Assembly: GCF_021245725.1 (NCBI RefSeq)
Contig: NZ_JAJGSX010000001.1
Span: forward strand, 682,001 to 746,000
Length of the DNA: 64,000 nt
DNA from: Pseudonocardia sp. TRM90224
Lineage (GTDB): Bacteria > Actinomycetota > Actinomycetes > Mycobacteriales > Pseudonocardiaceae
Direction of reading: 5' to 3'
Each line of letters starts with the position of its first letter. The first letter of the stretch is position 1. The notes beneath the pieces were generated by a model that was not told the DNA's origin, ran no database searches, and saw only the letters and a program-made list of their open reading frames with translations. Made by a program: the position numbers and the translations under genes. This document shows positions 47,201 through 55,604 of this stretch, in pieces.

Positions 47201-48003
47201 GCACGCTGATGAGGACGCTGTCGACCCCACCGGCTGAGCTGCCGCCGCCGCTGCCCCCGGTGTTTCCGCATCTGCCGCCCGACCTGCCTCCCGGCCTGGC
47301 CGTGGCTGCCGCCGTCGTTGCCGGCGCAGTGCTGATGACGGGCCGTCCGTCGAGCCGCGCCCGGCTCGGCTCGCTGGCGATGCCGCCCTCGGAGGAGTCG
47401 GTGGCCGCCGAGCCGGTCGGCATCGTCGGGGTCGTGGTGGGTGCGCTGGCGAGCGCGCTCGTCGCGGGGCTCGTCGCGGGGGTCATCGCCGGTGCTCTGT
47501 GCGGCGGCGCGGCAGCCGCGGTGGGCGCCGTTGCCCTGCGCGGACGGAAGGCTCCGCCCGACGACGAGGCCGTGCTCGCAGAGCGGTGGGAGTTGCTCGC
47601 CGTCTGCCTCGAAGCGGGCCTTCCCGTCGCGGCAGCTGTTGCAGCAGCCGCCGAGCCGCTGAACGGGCCGGCCGGTGGCCGGCTACGCAGGGTAGCCGGC
47701 CTCCTGGAGCTCGGGGCCGATGCCGACGACGCATGGAGCACGGTCGAGGACGTCCCGGCGCTCAGCGCGTTCGCCAGGGCTGCGGGCCGGTCGGCCGGCA
47801 CCGGCGCCGCGCTGGCCCAGGTCGCGTCGACGGAGGCCGCACGCCTGCGCTCCACGCTGGTCGACGCCGCCCACGCGCGTGCACAACGCGCCGCGGTGCT
47901 GATCGCCGGCCCGCTCGCGCTGTGCTTCCTGCCCGCATTCCTCGTACTCGGCGTCGCCCCGGTCGTCATCGGGCTGGCCGACCGCACCTTCGCGCAGTGG
48001 TGA
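47197..48003 (+). CDS. tadC: TadC-family pilus assembly membrane protein
   Basis: 268 residues. A Pro-rich N-terminus (PPAELPPPLPPVFPHLPPDLPP, residues about 11-32), then membrane helices at about 33-50, 75-115 and near 230-262, with a GspF-like cytosolic helix bundle between (LAVCLEAGLPVAAAVAAAAEPL). The GLADRTF end is typical. It partners TadB; its start overlaps the tadB stop (ATGA). Confidence 0.9.
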   Translation: MSTLMRTLSTPPAELPPPLPPVFPHLPPDLPPGLAVAAAVVAGAVLMTGRPSSRARLGSLAMPPSEESVAAEPVGIVGVVVGALASALVAGLVAGVIAGALCGGAAAAVGAVALRGRKAPPDDEAVLAERWELLAVCLEAGLPVAAAVAAAAEPLNGPAGGRLRRVAGLLELGADADDAWSTVEDVPALSAFARAAGRSAGTGAALAQVASTEAARLRSTLVDAAHARAQRAAVLIAGPLALCFLPAFLVLGVAPVVIGLADRTFAQW

Positions 48004-48033
48004 CCACTGCGATGACCAACAAGGAGAAAAGTC

Positions 48034-48228
48034 ATGACCCGCACGAGCATCGTGGCGCGGATGCGCCACCTACGCACCGACGACACCGGGATGAGCACCG
48101 TCGAGTACGCAGTCGGGTTGCTCACCGCCGCCACGGTGGCCGCGATCCTCTACGCCGTGCTGAACAGCGGCACCGTCACCACCGCGCTGACGGCGCTGGT
48201 GGAGCGCGCGCTCACCGTGAACTTCTGA
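48034..48228 (+). CDS. Flp-type pilin (DUF4244)
   Basis: 64 residues with a strong AAGGAG site. The prepilin-like sequence DDTG-MSTVEYAVGLLTAATVAAI has a Gly cleavage site, Glu at +5 and a hydrophobic helix, as in Flp pilins; the mature protein would be only about 45 residues. DUF4244 proteins hold this position in actinobacterial tad loci, e.g. Rv3656c. A prepilin peptidase is not in the window. The C-terminal end overlaps the next gene by about 4 bases. Confidence 0.88.
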   Translation: MTRTSIVARMRHLRTDDTGMSTVEYAVGLLTAATVAAILYAVLNSGTVTTALTALVERALTVNF

Positions 48229-48566
48229 CGGCACCGCCGGCCGACCACGGCGCCGTGACGATCGAGGCCGCCATCGCGCTCTGCGCGTTGATGCTCTTCC
48301 TGGTCGCCGCCGTCGGCGTCATGGGCGCGGTCGGATCCTCGATCCGGTGCGTCGACGCCGCGCGGGAGCTCGCGCGGCTCGCAGCGAGGGGCGAGCCCGA
48401 ACGCGGCCGCACCATCGCCGCCGAGCTGGCGCCACAGGGCGCGACCATCTCGCTCGCCACCGAGGCCGAGCGGGTTGTCGCCGAGGTGTCCGCCCCGCCG
48501 TTCCCACCACTGTCCATCCAGGTCGGCGGGCGAGCCGTCGCCGCAATCGAGCCGGGGCAACCATGA
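48225..48566 (+). CDS. TadE-like pseudopilin
   Basis: About 113 residues. DHGAVTIEAAIALCALMLFLVAAVGVM is the TadE N-terminal type IV pilin-like segment, with Gly before the processed residue and Glu at +5. The domain after the helix (VDAARELARLAARG...) is typical of Rv3655c-like proteins. No ATG exists between the Flp stop and the motif; the only in-frame candidates are CTG 48225, which overlaps the Flp stop, and GTG 48255, which would remove the cleavage Gly. CTG 48225 is used here. The stop overlaps the next ATG by 4 bases. Confidence 0.78.
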   Translation: MTAPPADHGAVTIEAAIALCALMLFLVAAVGVMGAVGSSIRCVDAARELARLAARGEPERGRTIAAELAPQGATISLATEAERVVAEVSAPPFPPLSIQVGGRAVAAIEPGQP

Positions 48567-48931
48567 ACACCGCAGGAGCAACGATGCCGGTAACCGGACC
48601 GAACGACGATGGGGCCGCGACGCTGTGGGCGGCCGCCTGCGTGGCGGTGCTGTCGACCGCACTGGTGGCCGGCTTGCACCTCGGCGCCGCGATCGTCACC
48701 CGGCACCGCGCCGAGTCGGCTGCCGACCTCGCGGCGCTCGCCGCCGCGGGCTCCGCCGCTCTCGGTTCCGAACGCGCGTGCGCGGAGGCCACCGCCATCG
48801 CGAGCGCCGTCGGCGGCCGGATCGCCCGGTGCGACCTGCTCGGTTGGAACGCGCTCGTCGAGGTCGAGTTCCCGCTCGCGGTTCCCTTACCGGGCCACGA
48901 CGTCGCCGTCGGGCGGGCGATGGCCGGTCCG
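48563..48931 (+). CDS. Second TadE-like protein (helicase/secretion neighbourhood type), stop codon lost
   Basis: Residues 1-123 resemble the Rv3654c-type family found beside the DECH helicase: NDDGAATLWAAACVAVLSTALVAG is the membrane anchor, then HRAESAADLAALAAAGSAALG and RACAEATAIASAVGGRI, ending VGRAMAGP. In the family this is the C-terminus, but here no stop follows; the frame runs open to 55546, antisense to the caspase and helicase genes. The end given is the end of similarity, not a stop codon. The 3' end overlaps the caspase gene by 45 bp. The gene is probably damaged, or makes an extended product. Confidence 0.6.
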
Positions 48932-51055
48932 GCGTCTCCAGCCGATCACGACGAGCGTGGCGACGAGCAGCAGGCACGAGCCGGCAGCAACGTGGTCCGG
49001 CTCGCCGAGGCGGTTCGCGAGATCCCACGAGGAGGGGCTCCAGAACGGCGCGACCTGGGCGAGTGCGACGAGGTACGCGAGAGCGCATGCCAGCAGGAAC
49101 ACAGCGCCGAGCCGCTCGCCCGGGGAGTAGACCACCGCCGCCGCGTAGAGCACGGCGAGCGCGGAGAAGGGGAGGGTCCATCCACTGGAGTAGTCGATCC
49201 ACGACGCATCGGTGGACACCGTCCAGTTCGCCCATGCGAACCCGACGACGGCGAGAGCGAACGGAGCGAGAGGCCAGAGCCGTTCCGGATTTGCGGCCCG
49301 CCGCAGCCCCGCCACGACGATCCGCAGCGCGGCGTACACCGCCGCCGCTGCTGCGATCCAGGCGAGCAGGTCCGGCGGCGTCGGCTCGGGGCCGGCCTGC
49401 TGCGAGAGGACGGCTCCGGGGGCCAGTGCCGTCGCGGACCAGCCGGTCGGCGCGCGCCAACCCCGCACCACGAAGCTCTCGAGCCCCAGCGCGATCACGG
49501 TAAGCACCACGGCGACCACGACCACGAAGTCGACGCCGCGCTCGACGAGGGGCGACGCACCAGCCTGCACGTGCCCGGCGAGATAGCTGGCCGCACCCGC
49601 CTGCACGCCCAGCGCGGCGGAGCTCAGCCTGCGCAGCGCAACATGCACGATCGTCGAGGCCACCGCGGCGGCCCCGGCGAGCACCGGAGCGGTGAGGAAG
49701 ACCGCGGGGCCGCCATCCTCGATGGTGCCGAACACGTGCGTCAGCAGCCAGATGCCCAACGCGGCCGAGACGATGACGCCACCGGCCGTCGGAAGGCGCG
49801 ACCGGTCGCGAGCCGGCGCCGGCTCAGCCGGCTCAGAGGCAGGAAGAGACGGCTCGGGGGTCTCCTGCGACGCCTGCTCAGCCGCTTGGTGCCGCTTCGC
49901 TTCCGCCGCCTCCCGCCGCGCTTGCTCGGCCGCCGATCGTCGAGCCGAGTCCGCCGCCTTCTGCCGAGCTCGTTCGGCTGCCTCCTTCCGGGCGCTCTCC
50001 TCCACCTCCAGTCGAGCCTCGTCCGCCGCGGCGCGCCGAGCCCGTTCCGCGGCTTCCGCCGCTACCTGCTCGGCGGCGTCGGGGTCAGGATCAACACCCT
50101 CGCCCGACTCCGGCCGCAGCGACCGCATCGCCGTGCGCACAGCGGTCGTCACGCTTCGAATGTCGTCGTCGACCAGTCCTTCGAGCTCACGCCAAATGCG
50201 CTCGCGGACCAGGCCGTTCCCGGTGCGGTACATGCGGATGAGGCTGTCGACCGCCGTGAGCCGGTCGGCCGGCAGCGGGCTCTGCAGCGAGTTCCGGAGG
50301 AACGGCGGCAGCGCCCAGTTGACGTTGCGGGCGATCACGATCCGGCCCTCGACGTCGTCCTGCTTCTTCGGACGCTGCTGCGGGAGGTCGGCGGTCACCC
50401 GGTCGTGCACGTAGCTGTACAACTCGTCGACCGCCACGTCACCGTCGCCATCCAGATCGGCCAGCCCTGTGCGCAGGCCCTCGACCAGGTGCCGCGTGAA
50501 CACCGACGCCGGGCCGCCGCCCGTGACGTGATCGCCCTCGAACGAGTACTGGGTCGCGTCCGAGGCGGTGAGCACCACCCGCCCGCGCCCGCCGAAGCGG
50601 TCCAAGGTGTGCAGATCGGTGTCGCCCTTGGGCACCCATCCGCTCGGGAACGCGCCGCCGTAGCAGCAGTCGAGGATCAGCACCTTCTGCCGCGAGAGGC
50701 AGCCGGTCATCGCGTCGTTCACCTGCTCGGCCCCGAGCGCGGTGAACAGCAGCTGGTCGCGGCGGGTGTTGGTCATGGCGAAGAACAGCCGACCCCGGTC
50801 GTCCTTCACGCCGTGTCCGGAGATGTAGAGCAGGGCGAGGTCGTCGCGGCGCAGGCCGTCGTAGAAGTCGCCCACCGCCTCGCCGACGATGTGGTGCGGC
50901 TGGTTCAGCAAGGTCACGACGTCGAACCCGGCGATCTCAGCGTCACCGAGCACAGCGGCCAGCGCTTCGACGTCGCGGCCCGGGGCGGCGAGCCGGGCCA
51001 GTCCTTCGTCTCGGTAGTCGAACGTCCCGACGAGAAGTGCCGCGCGGCGCCCCAT
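48887..51055 (-). CDS. Membrane-anchored caspase-family protease, EACC1-associated type
   Basis: 722 residues. Caspase domain at 1-245: AALLVGTFDYRDEGLARLAAP at the start, catalytic His81 in ISGHGV, catalytic Cys131 in LILDCCYGG, and DLDGDGDVAVDELYSYV near 200-216. A helical, HEAT-like linker follows (250-310: DRLTAVDSLIRMYRTGN...LEGLVDDDIRSV), as in EACC1-linked caspases. Residues 325-400 are an Ala/Glu/Arg coiled coil, then about eight membrane helices between 425 and 706. The last about 16 residues are antisense to the TadE-like gene's 3' end. It follows the EACC1 gene after 2 bp. Such caspases are conflict or cell-death effectors; here it would cleave at the membrane. Confidence 0.9.
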   Translation of the reverse strand: MGRRAALLVGTFDYRDEGLARLAAPGRDVEALAAVLGDAEIAGFDVVTLLNQPHHIVGEAVGDFYDGLRRDDLALLYISGHGVKDDRGRLFFAMTNTRRDQLLFTALGAEQVNDAMTGCLSRQKVLILDCCYGGAFPSGWVPKGDTDLHTLDRFGGRGRVVLTASDATQYSFEGDHVTGGGPASVFTRHLVEGLRTGLADLDGDGDVAVDELYSYVHDRVTADLPQQRPKKQDDVEGRIVIARNVNWALPPFLRNSLQSPLPADRLTAVDSLIRMYRTGNGLVRERIWRELEGLVDDDIRSVTTAVRTAMRSLRPESGEGVDPDPDAAEQVAAEAAERARRAAADEARLEVEESARKEAAERARQKAADSARRSAAEQARREAAEAKRHQAAEQASQETPEPSLPASEPAEPAPARDRSRLPTAGGVIVSAALGIWLLTHVFGTIEDGGPAVFLTAPVLAGAAAVASTIVHVALRRLSSAALGVQAGAASYLAGHVQAGASPLVERGVDFVVVVAVVLTVIALGLESFVVRGWRAPTGWSATALAPGAVLSQQAGPEPTPPDLLAWIAAAAAVYAALRIVVAGLRRAANPERLWPLAPFALAVVGFAWANWTVSTDASWIDYSSGWTLPFSALAVLYAAAVVYSPGERLGAVFLLACALAYLVALAQVAPFWSPSSWDLANRLGEPDHVAAGSCLLLVATLVVIGWRRRTGHRPPDGDVVAR

Positions 51056-51057
51056 CG

Positions 51058-51456
51058 TCAGGTCCCGGAATGCCTCTGGACGAACGCCTCGACCATCCGC
51101 TGCTGCTCCTCCGACGTAGCGCCCGTCAGCTCCAGGGTGTCGCCGTCGATCGTGACCTTCACCGTGTGCCCGGCCCGGTTGCGCCCGAGCCAGCCGAGCA
51201 ACGTCGCAAGGATCGTGGTGAAGACCCCGCCGCCGGCGCTCAAGGTGATGAGCCACTCGCCCCACGTGAACGGGTCACCTTTGGCCCCGGCCGGGGCCCG
51301 ACGGTCGCCGAGCGCGGTCAGCGAGTCGATGTCCAGCTCACGCAACTCCGCCCCGAGCTGGCGGGCGAGCCGCTCCCGCTCCTCGTCCTCCAGGTCGTCC
51401 TGTGGCTGCAGCCTCACCAGGATCTCCCCCGGTCGCTCTGCGTGGTCACCTGACAC
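51058..51456 (-). CDS. EACC1 (effector-associated constant component) protein
   Basis: 132 residues from GTG 51456, AAGGGAG 5 bases upstream. An N-terminal helical segment (about 20-50), a membrane or amphipathic stretch (ITLSAGGGVFTTILATLLGWLG, 70-91), then a beta unit VKVTIDGDTLELTGA and a closing helix MVEAFVQRH match the EACC1 family described by the Aravind group as the constant partner of caspase, trypsin and other effectors in actinobacterial conflict systems. It heads the operon, 2 bp before the caspase start, and would recruit or activate it. Confidence 0.85.
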   Translation of the reverse strand: MSGDHAERPGEILVRLQPQDDLEDEERERLARQLGAELRELDIDSLTALGDRRAPAGAKGDPFTWGEWLITLSAGGGVFTTILATLLGWLGRNRAGHTVKVTIDGDTLELTGATSEEQQRMVEAFVQRHSGT

Positions 51457-51508
51457 GGCACTCCCTTCGCAGCCCACCAGCGGGGAGTTCGTCGCGATCA
51501 GGCTCTCC

Positions 51509-51537
51509 GTTATCGCAACGGTCCGCTGTCCAGGCAA
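51509..51537 (-). promoter_or_regulatory. Promoter of the EACC1-caspase operon
   Basis: On the minus strand, TTGCCT (51532-51537) and GATAAC (51509-51514) are 17 bp apart, with TG two bases before the -10 (extended type). The predicted start lies about 47 bases before the EACC1 GTG. Confidence 0.6.
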
Positions 51538-51956
51538 TACGCTGCGCGACCGGCGACGCTCGCGCAGAGCGGCGGCCGTCGGGCGCAGCGTTCGGACCAC
51601 CGGGCCCAAAACTGCCGCGCGCAGTGCCGTCACCCGATGGTGTGGCGCCGCTGCCATCGATCTCGGCAAGCGGTCGGGGCTGACTGTCGGGCGGGTGAAG
51701 GCACGATCGGTTCTTCTTTGGACGGTTCCCGACCGTTCACACCGCGGATCAGCGGCGATCCCGCGCGCTCGTCGTTGCAGCAACACCGATCGGCGACACC
51801 CGCTGGCGACACCGGCCCCGACGATGCCTACTGGAGACCGCTCACGCCGGACTTCCCGGCGCGACACCCACGATCACGCTCCCCAGACTGCGGTGGGGCC
51901 GGCGCGTCCCCCGACGCCCACCCCCGAACCGGTTCCACCGCGCCATGGCCGTCGTC

Positions 51957-51985
51957 GGCCGGTCCGACCCCCGATGGGGCCGGCC
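51957..51985. terminator. Terminator of the helicase gene
   Basis: GGCCGG...CCGGCC with an inner CCCC/GGGG pairing, starting 10 bases beyond the helicase stop on the minus strand. Confidence 0.6.
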
Positions 51986-51994
51986 GGCGGCGGT

Positions 51995-54382
51995 CTACCC
52001 GACCGGCCCGCGCAGCGCGGCGAGCACGAGGTCGAGCACCACGACCGCCCCCGCCTTGTCCAGCGGCGCGTTCCCGTTGCCGCACTTCGGCGACTGCACG
52101 CACGAGGGGCATCCGGTCCTGCACTCGCAGTCCCGGATCGCGGCCATCGTCGCGGCCAACCACCGGCGCACGAGCGCGTGGCCGCGTTCGGCGAACCCGG
52201 CGCCGCCGGGATGCCCGTCGTGCACGAAGACGGTCGGACGGCCGGTGTACGGGTGCAGTGCTGTCGACATCCCACCGATGTCCCAGCGGTCGCATATCGC
52301 GAAGAGCGGCAGCAACCCGATCGCCGCGTGCTCAGCAGCGTGCAGGGCGCCCGGCACCCGGGCCGGTGTGATGCCGGCCATCGCCAGGGCGGCGTCGTCG
52401 ATGTCGTACCAGACCCCTCGGGTGTGCAGAGTCTGCTCCGGCATGTCGAGCGGCACCGTCTCCAGCACGGTCCCCTCTGGCGCGCGGCGCTGGTACGCGA
52501 CCACCTGCGAGGTCACGGTCACCTCGCCGAACGAGAGCCGGACGGCCCCGTAGCGCTCGGTCTGCACCACCCGCGCCACCTCGACGTCCGCCGTCGAGCG
52601 CGCATCGGTCCGCCATTCCGGCTCGGCCGGATGCACGAGCGCCACCCCGGCCTCCAGGTCGAGAGAGTCGACGAGGTAGCTCTCGCCGCGATGGATGTAC
52701 ACCGCGCCGGGATGGGCCGTCGCGGGTGCGGAACCGCCGTCGACGGTGCCCAGCATCCGCCCGGTGCCCGTCTCCACCATCGCGACCTGCCCGATGCCGG
52801 ATCCTCTGATGTCGACGGAACCGGCCGGCTGCTCGCGGGTCGAAGGCCAGAACCAGCCGGTGGGCCGCTTGCGCAGCACTCCGTCACGCACGAGCTCGTC
52901 GAGGAGCTCCGCCGCCGGCCGCCCGCCGAAGACGTTGTCGACATCGTCGTTCGTCAACGGCAGCTCGGCGGCGGCGCACGCGAGGTGTGGGGCCAGCACG
53001 TACGGATTGGTCGGGTCGAGCACGCAGCCCTCGATCGGCGCGCCGAGCAGCGCCTCCGGGTGGTGCACGAGGTACGTGTCCATCGGGTCGTCCCGCGCAA
53101 CGAGCACCACGAGCGCCTCGTCCTTGGCCCGCCCGGCCCGCCCGGCCTGCTGCCAGAACGACGCCCGCGTGCCGGGGAACCCGGCCACCACCACCGCGTC
53201 GAGCCCGGCGATGTCCATCCCGAGTTCCAGCGCGTTCGTGGTCGCCACCCCCAGCAGCTCCCCGCCGGCGAGCGCAGCCTCCAGCGCGCGACGTTCCTCG
53301 GGAAGGTAGCCACCGCGGTACGGCGAGACGCGCGGCACCAGCGCCGGCTCCACCGCGGCGACGATCCGCTGTGCGCCGAGCGCGGTGATCTCCGCACCAC
53401 GCCGGGAGCGGACGAACGCGAGCGTCCGAGCGCCTTCGAGCACCAGGTCGGCGAGCATCCGTGCGGCTTCCGTACCCGCGGCCCTCCGCACCGGTGCGCC
53501 GTTCTCCCCGGTGATCTCGGCGAGCAGCGGCGGCTCCCACAAAGCGAGCGTCCGGCCCGCGTTCGGAGAGGCATCGGCGGTCACTGCGGCCACGGCCCGC
53601 CCGGTGAGCCGGGTCGCGAAGTCGGCGGGCTCGGCGACGGTCGCGGAGGCGAGCACGATCGTCGGGCGCGTGCCGTAGCGGGCGCAGACCCGCAGGAGAC
53701 GACGGAGCAGCAGCGCGACGTGCGATCCGAACACCCCGCGGTAGGTGTGGCACTCGTCGATCACGATGTAGGTGAGCCGGCGCAGGAAGGCGGCCCAGCG
53801 ACTGTGCCTCGGGAGCACCGAGCGGTGCAGCATGTCGGGGTTGCTGAAGAGCCACCGACCATGCCTGCGCGCCCAGTCACGACCCTCGGTCGGCGTGTCC
53901 CCGTCGAGCGTCGTCGCGCGGACGTCGGTGAGCCCGAGCTGCTCGACAGCGCGGAGCTGGTCGCCGGCGAGCGCCTTCGTCGGCGAGAGGTAGAGCGCGG
54001 TCGCGCGCGGATCCATCGCGAACGCCGAGAGCACGGGGAGCTGGTAGGCGAGCGACTTGCCGGAGGCGGTGCCGGTTGCGAGCACGACGTCGTGCCCGGC
54101 GTGCGCCAGCGCCGCCGCCTCGACCTGGTGCCGCCAGGGGCGCTCGACCCCGGCAGTCACGAACGCCGCCCGCACGTCGACCGGCACCCACTCGGGCCAT
54201 GCGACGTGCTCCGCGGCGCGCGGTGGCATCCGGACGACGTGCCGCAAGGGGCGCTCCGGATCGGCATCCGGCTCGATCGAGGTGTCCAGGCCGGATCCCG
54301 CGAGGATCCTGCGCAGCAGCACCTCGCCGCGCCCGGGTGCGGCCACAGGCGAACCGCCCGCCCGCCTGTCCGCCGCACCCAT
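51995..54382 (-). CDS. DECH-box helicase, helicase/secretion neighbourhood type (MrfA/YprA-like)
   Basis: 795 residues from ATG 54382. Helicase motifs: Q region PWRHQVEAA; Walker A ATGTASGKSLAYQLP; motif II IDECH, i.e. DECH; motif III ASATVAEP; motif VI QAGRAGR. The C-terminal domain has the Cys cluster CECRTGCPSCVQSPKCGNGN of the MrfA/YprA group, which may bind zinc. MrfA unwinds DNA in mitomycin-type repair. It is equivalent to M. tuberculosis Rv3649 and normally convergent with the TadE-like gene; here the EACC1-caspase pair lies between them. Confidence 0.93.
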   Translation of the reverse strand: MGAADRRAGGSPVAAPGRGEVLLRRILAGSGLDTSIEPDADPERPLRHVVRMPPRAAEHVAWPEWVPVDVRAAFVTAGVERPWRHQVEAAALAHAGHDVVLATGTASGKSLAYQLPVLSAFAMDPRATALYLSPTKALAGDQLRAVEQLGLTDVRATTLDGDTPTEGRDWARRHGRWLFSNPDMLHRSVLPRHSRWAAFLRRLTYIVIDECHTYRGVFGSHVALLLRRLLRVCARYGTRPTIVLASATVAEPADFATRLTGRAVAAVTADASPNAGRTLALWEPPLLAEITGENGAPVRRAAGTEAARMLADLVLEGARTLAFVRSRRGAEITALGAQRIVAAVEPALVPRVSPYRGGYLPEERRALEAALAGGELLGVATTNALELGMDIAGLDAVVVAGFPGTRASFWQQAGRAGRAKDEALVVLVARDDPMDTYLVHHPEALLGAPIEGCVLDPTNPYVLAPHLACAAAELPLTNDDVDNVFGGRPAAELLDELVRDGVLRKRPTGWFWPSTREQPAGSVDIRGSGIGQVAMVETGTGRMLGTVDGGSAPATAHPGAVYIHRGESYLVDSLDLEAGVALVHPAEPEWRTDARSTADVEVARVVQTERYGAVRLSFGEVTVTSQVVAYQRRAPEGTVLETVPLDMPEQTLHTRGVWYDIDDAALAMAGITPARVPGALHAAEHAAIGLLPLFAICDRWDIGGMSTALHPYTGRPTVFVHDGHPGGAGFAERGHALVRRWLAATMAAIRDCECRTGCPSCVQSPKCGNGNAPLDKAGAVVVLDLVLAALRGPVG

Positions 54383-54403
54383 GTCCCGAGGTTGGCACAC
54401 AGG

Positions 54404-55366
54404 TCAGTCGGAGGTCTGCAGCGCCTGCCCGGTCGCGATGGCGATCCGGTCCAGCTCCTGCCGAGCGGCCTCCCAGCCCGGCCCGCGCGGTTGCCTGGTC
54501 AGCAGGGTCACGAGGAACCGGCTGTCGGAGCCGAGCGCGCCCGCGCTGTTGAGGTAGTACGTGCCGGAGATGCAGCACATCCAGCCCTGCTTCGCGATCG
54601 ATCCCTGGTCGGCGGCGCCGGGCACGAGGAGGCCGTAGGCCTGGTCGAAGCCGTCCCTGGCCCGTGGAGGAGCCGAGCGCATCGCACCGAGCAGGATCTC
54701 CCGATCCGCCACCGGCATCCCGTCGAGGATGTGCGCCCAGATGCGGACCATGTCCACCGCCGGCACCGACATCTCGCCCCACTGCGACCGGTCGCGCGGC
54801 GGGCCGACCCCGCTGAGGTCGAGCCGTGCACCGATCCGCCCGGCCGCGCCCGGTCCGTCGAACAAACCCCACAACGCGCTCATCGCGGTGTCGTCGCTCG
54901 GCCCGAGCGCACGCTGGATCAGTCTGACGTCGGCGTCGGACACCATCAGGCCCTCCGTGCGCCTCCGGTCGAGCACATCGACGGCCAACACGATCTTCGA
55001 GAGCGACGCCGTCAGGAACGGCTCGGAACCACGATTCCCGACGGCCAGCTCGCCCGTGGCACGGTCCAGCACGGCCACCGCCAGCGTCGTCGACGGGCGG
55101 GCTGCGCCTTCGGCGGCCGCCACCCCCCGTTGTGCCGATCCGCGCTCAGGTTGCGGAACGGCAGTCGTGGTCGATGCCAGCAGACCGAACGGTGCCGGGT
55201 CGGCGGCTTCGTCGTCACCGGTGGCCGGCGGAGCCGTGCTCCCACCCGGTTCGGAGCCCTCGCCCACGCCGTTGCCGGCGGGTCTGGCCGCCAACACGAC
55301 CGAAACGATCAAGAGGGCCGTGAGCGCGGCGAATGCGCAAAGCAACAACCGCCGCGCGCCCGTCAC
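54404..55366 (-). CDS. Secreted beta-lactamase-fold serine hydrolase
   Basis: 320 residues from GTG 55366 (GAGGTGG site). An N-terminal signal anchor (ARRLLLCAFAALTALLIVSVVLAA, about 5-28) is followed by a Pro/Gly/Ala linker and a serine hydrolase domain. SxxK is SLSK near residue 125, an SDN-like SDD near 157 and a KTG-like KQG near 257. Such proteins are class-A-like hydrolases or penicillin-binding-like enzymes; KQG replaces KTG, so beta-lactam hydrolysis is uncertain. It is divergent from hppA. Confidence 0.85.
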   Translation of the reverse strand: MTGARRLLLCAFAALTALLIVSVVLAARPAGNGVGEGSEPGGSTAPPATGDDEAADPAPFGLLASTTTAVPQPERGSAQRGVAAAEGAARPSTTLAVAVLDRATGELAVGNRGSEPFLTASLSKIVLAVDVLDRRRTEGLMVSDADVRLIQRALGPSDDTAMSALWGLFDGPGAAGRIGARLDLSGVGPPRDRSQWGEMSVPAVDMVRIWAHILDGMPVADREILLGAMRSAPPRARDGFDQAYGLLVPGAADQGSIAKQGWMCCISGTYYLNSAGALGSDSRFLVTLLTRQPRGPGWEAARQELDRIAIATGQALQTSD

Positions 55367-55604
55367 GTCCACCTCACAAGCGAAGGAAACCTCGAAGTTC
55401 AGAGAAGGGGAGCGTTCAATCATTTCGAGACGGAATCGTTATTGCCCGTCCACAGGGCACCTCCCGTCGGGGGAGCTCTGCGTCACACTCCTACACTGCG
55501 GTGGCTCGCATCGCGCCTACCTGCGGCGACGGGCGAATTGTCGTGACGCCAGGGACGCCGTCTGAGTGCCCTGGCCAAGTGATCCACTTGAACCAGGAGG
55601 ACGG

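Larger units (their letters stand above)
51457..51994. other. Spacer between EACC1 and helicase genes
   Basis: 538 bp. It holds the operon promoter (51509-51537) and a helicase terminator (51957-51985). The rest contains no convincing gene; short frames there lack ribosome-binding sites. A plus-strand 51637-52371 frame reads into the antisense of the helicase. Confidence 0.6.

Noticed and set aside
48347..55546. A single giant protein of about 2400 residues on the plus strand
   Set aside because: Only its first about 120 relevant residues resemble a family; the rest is Arg/Pro/Gly-rich and antisense to two well-supported genes.
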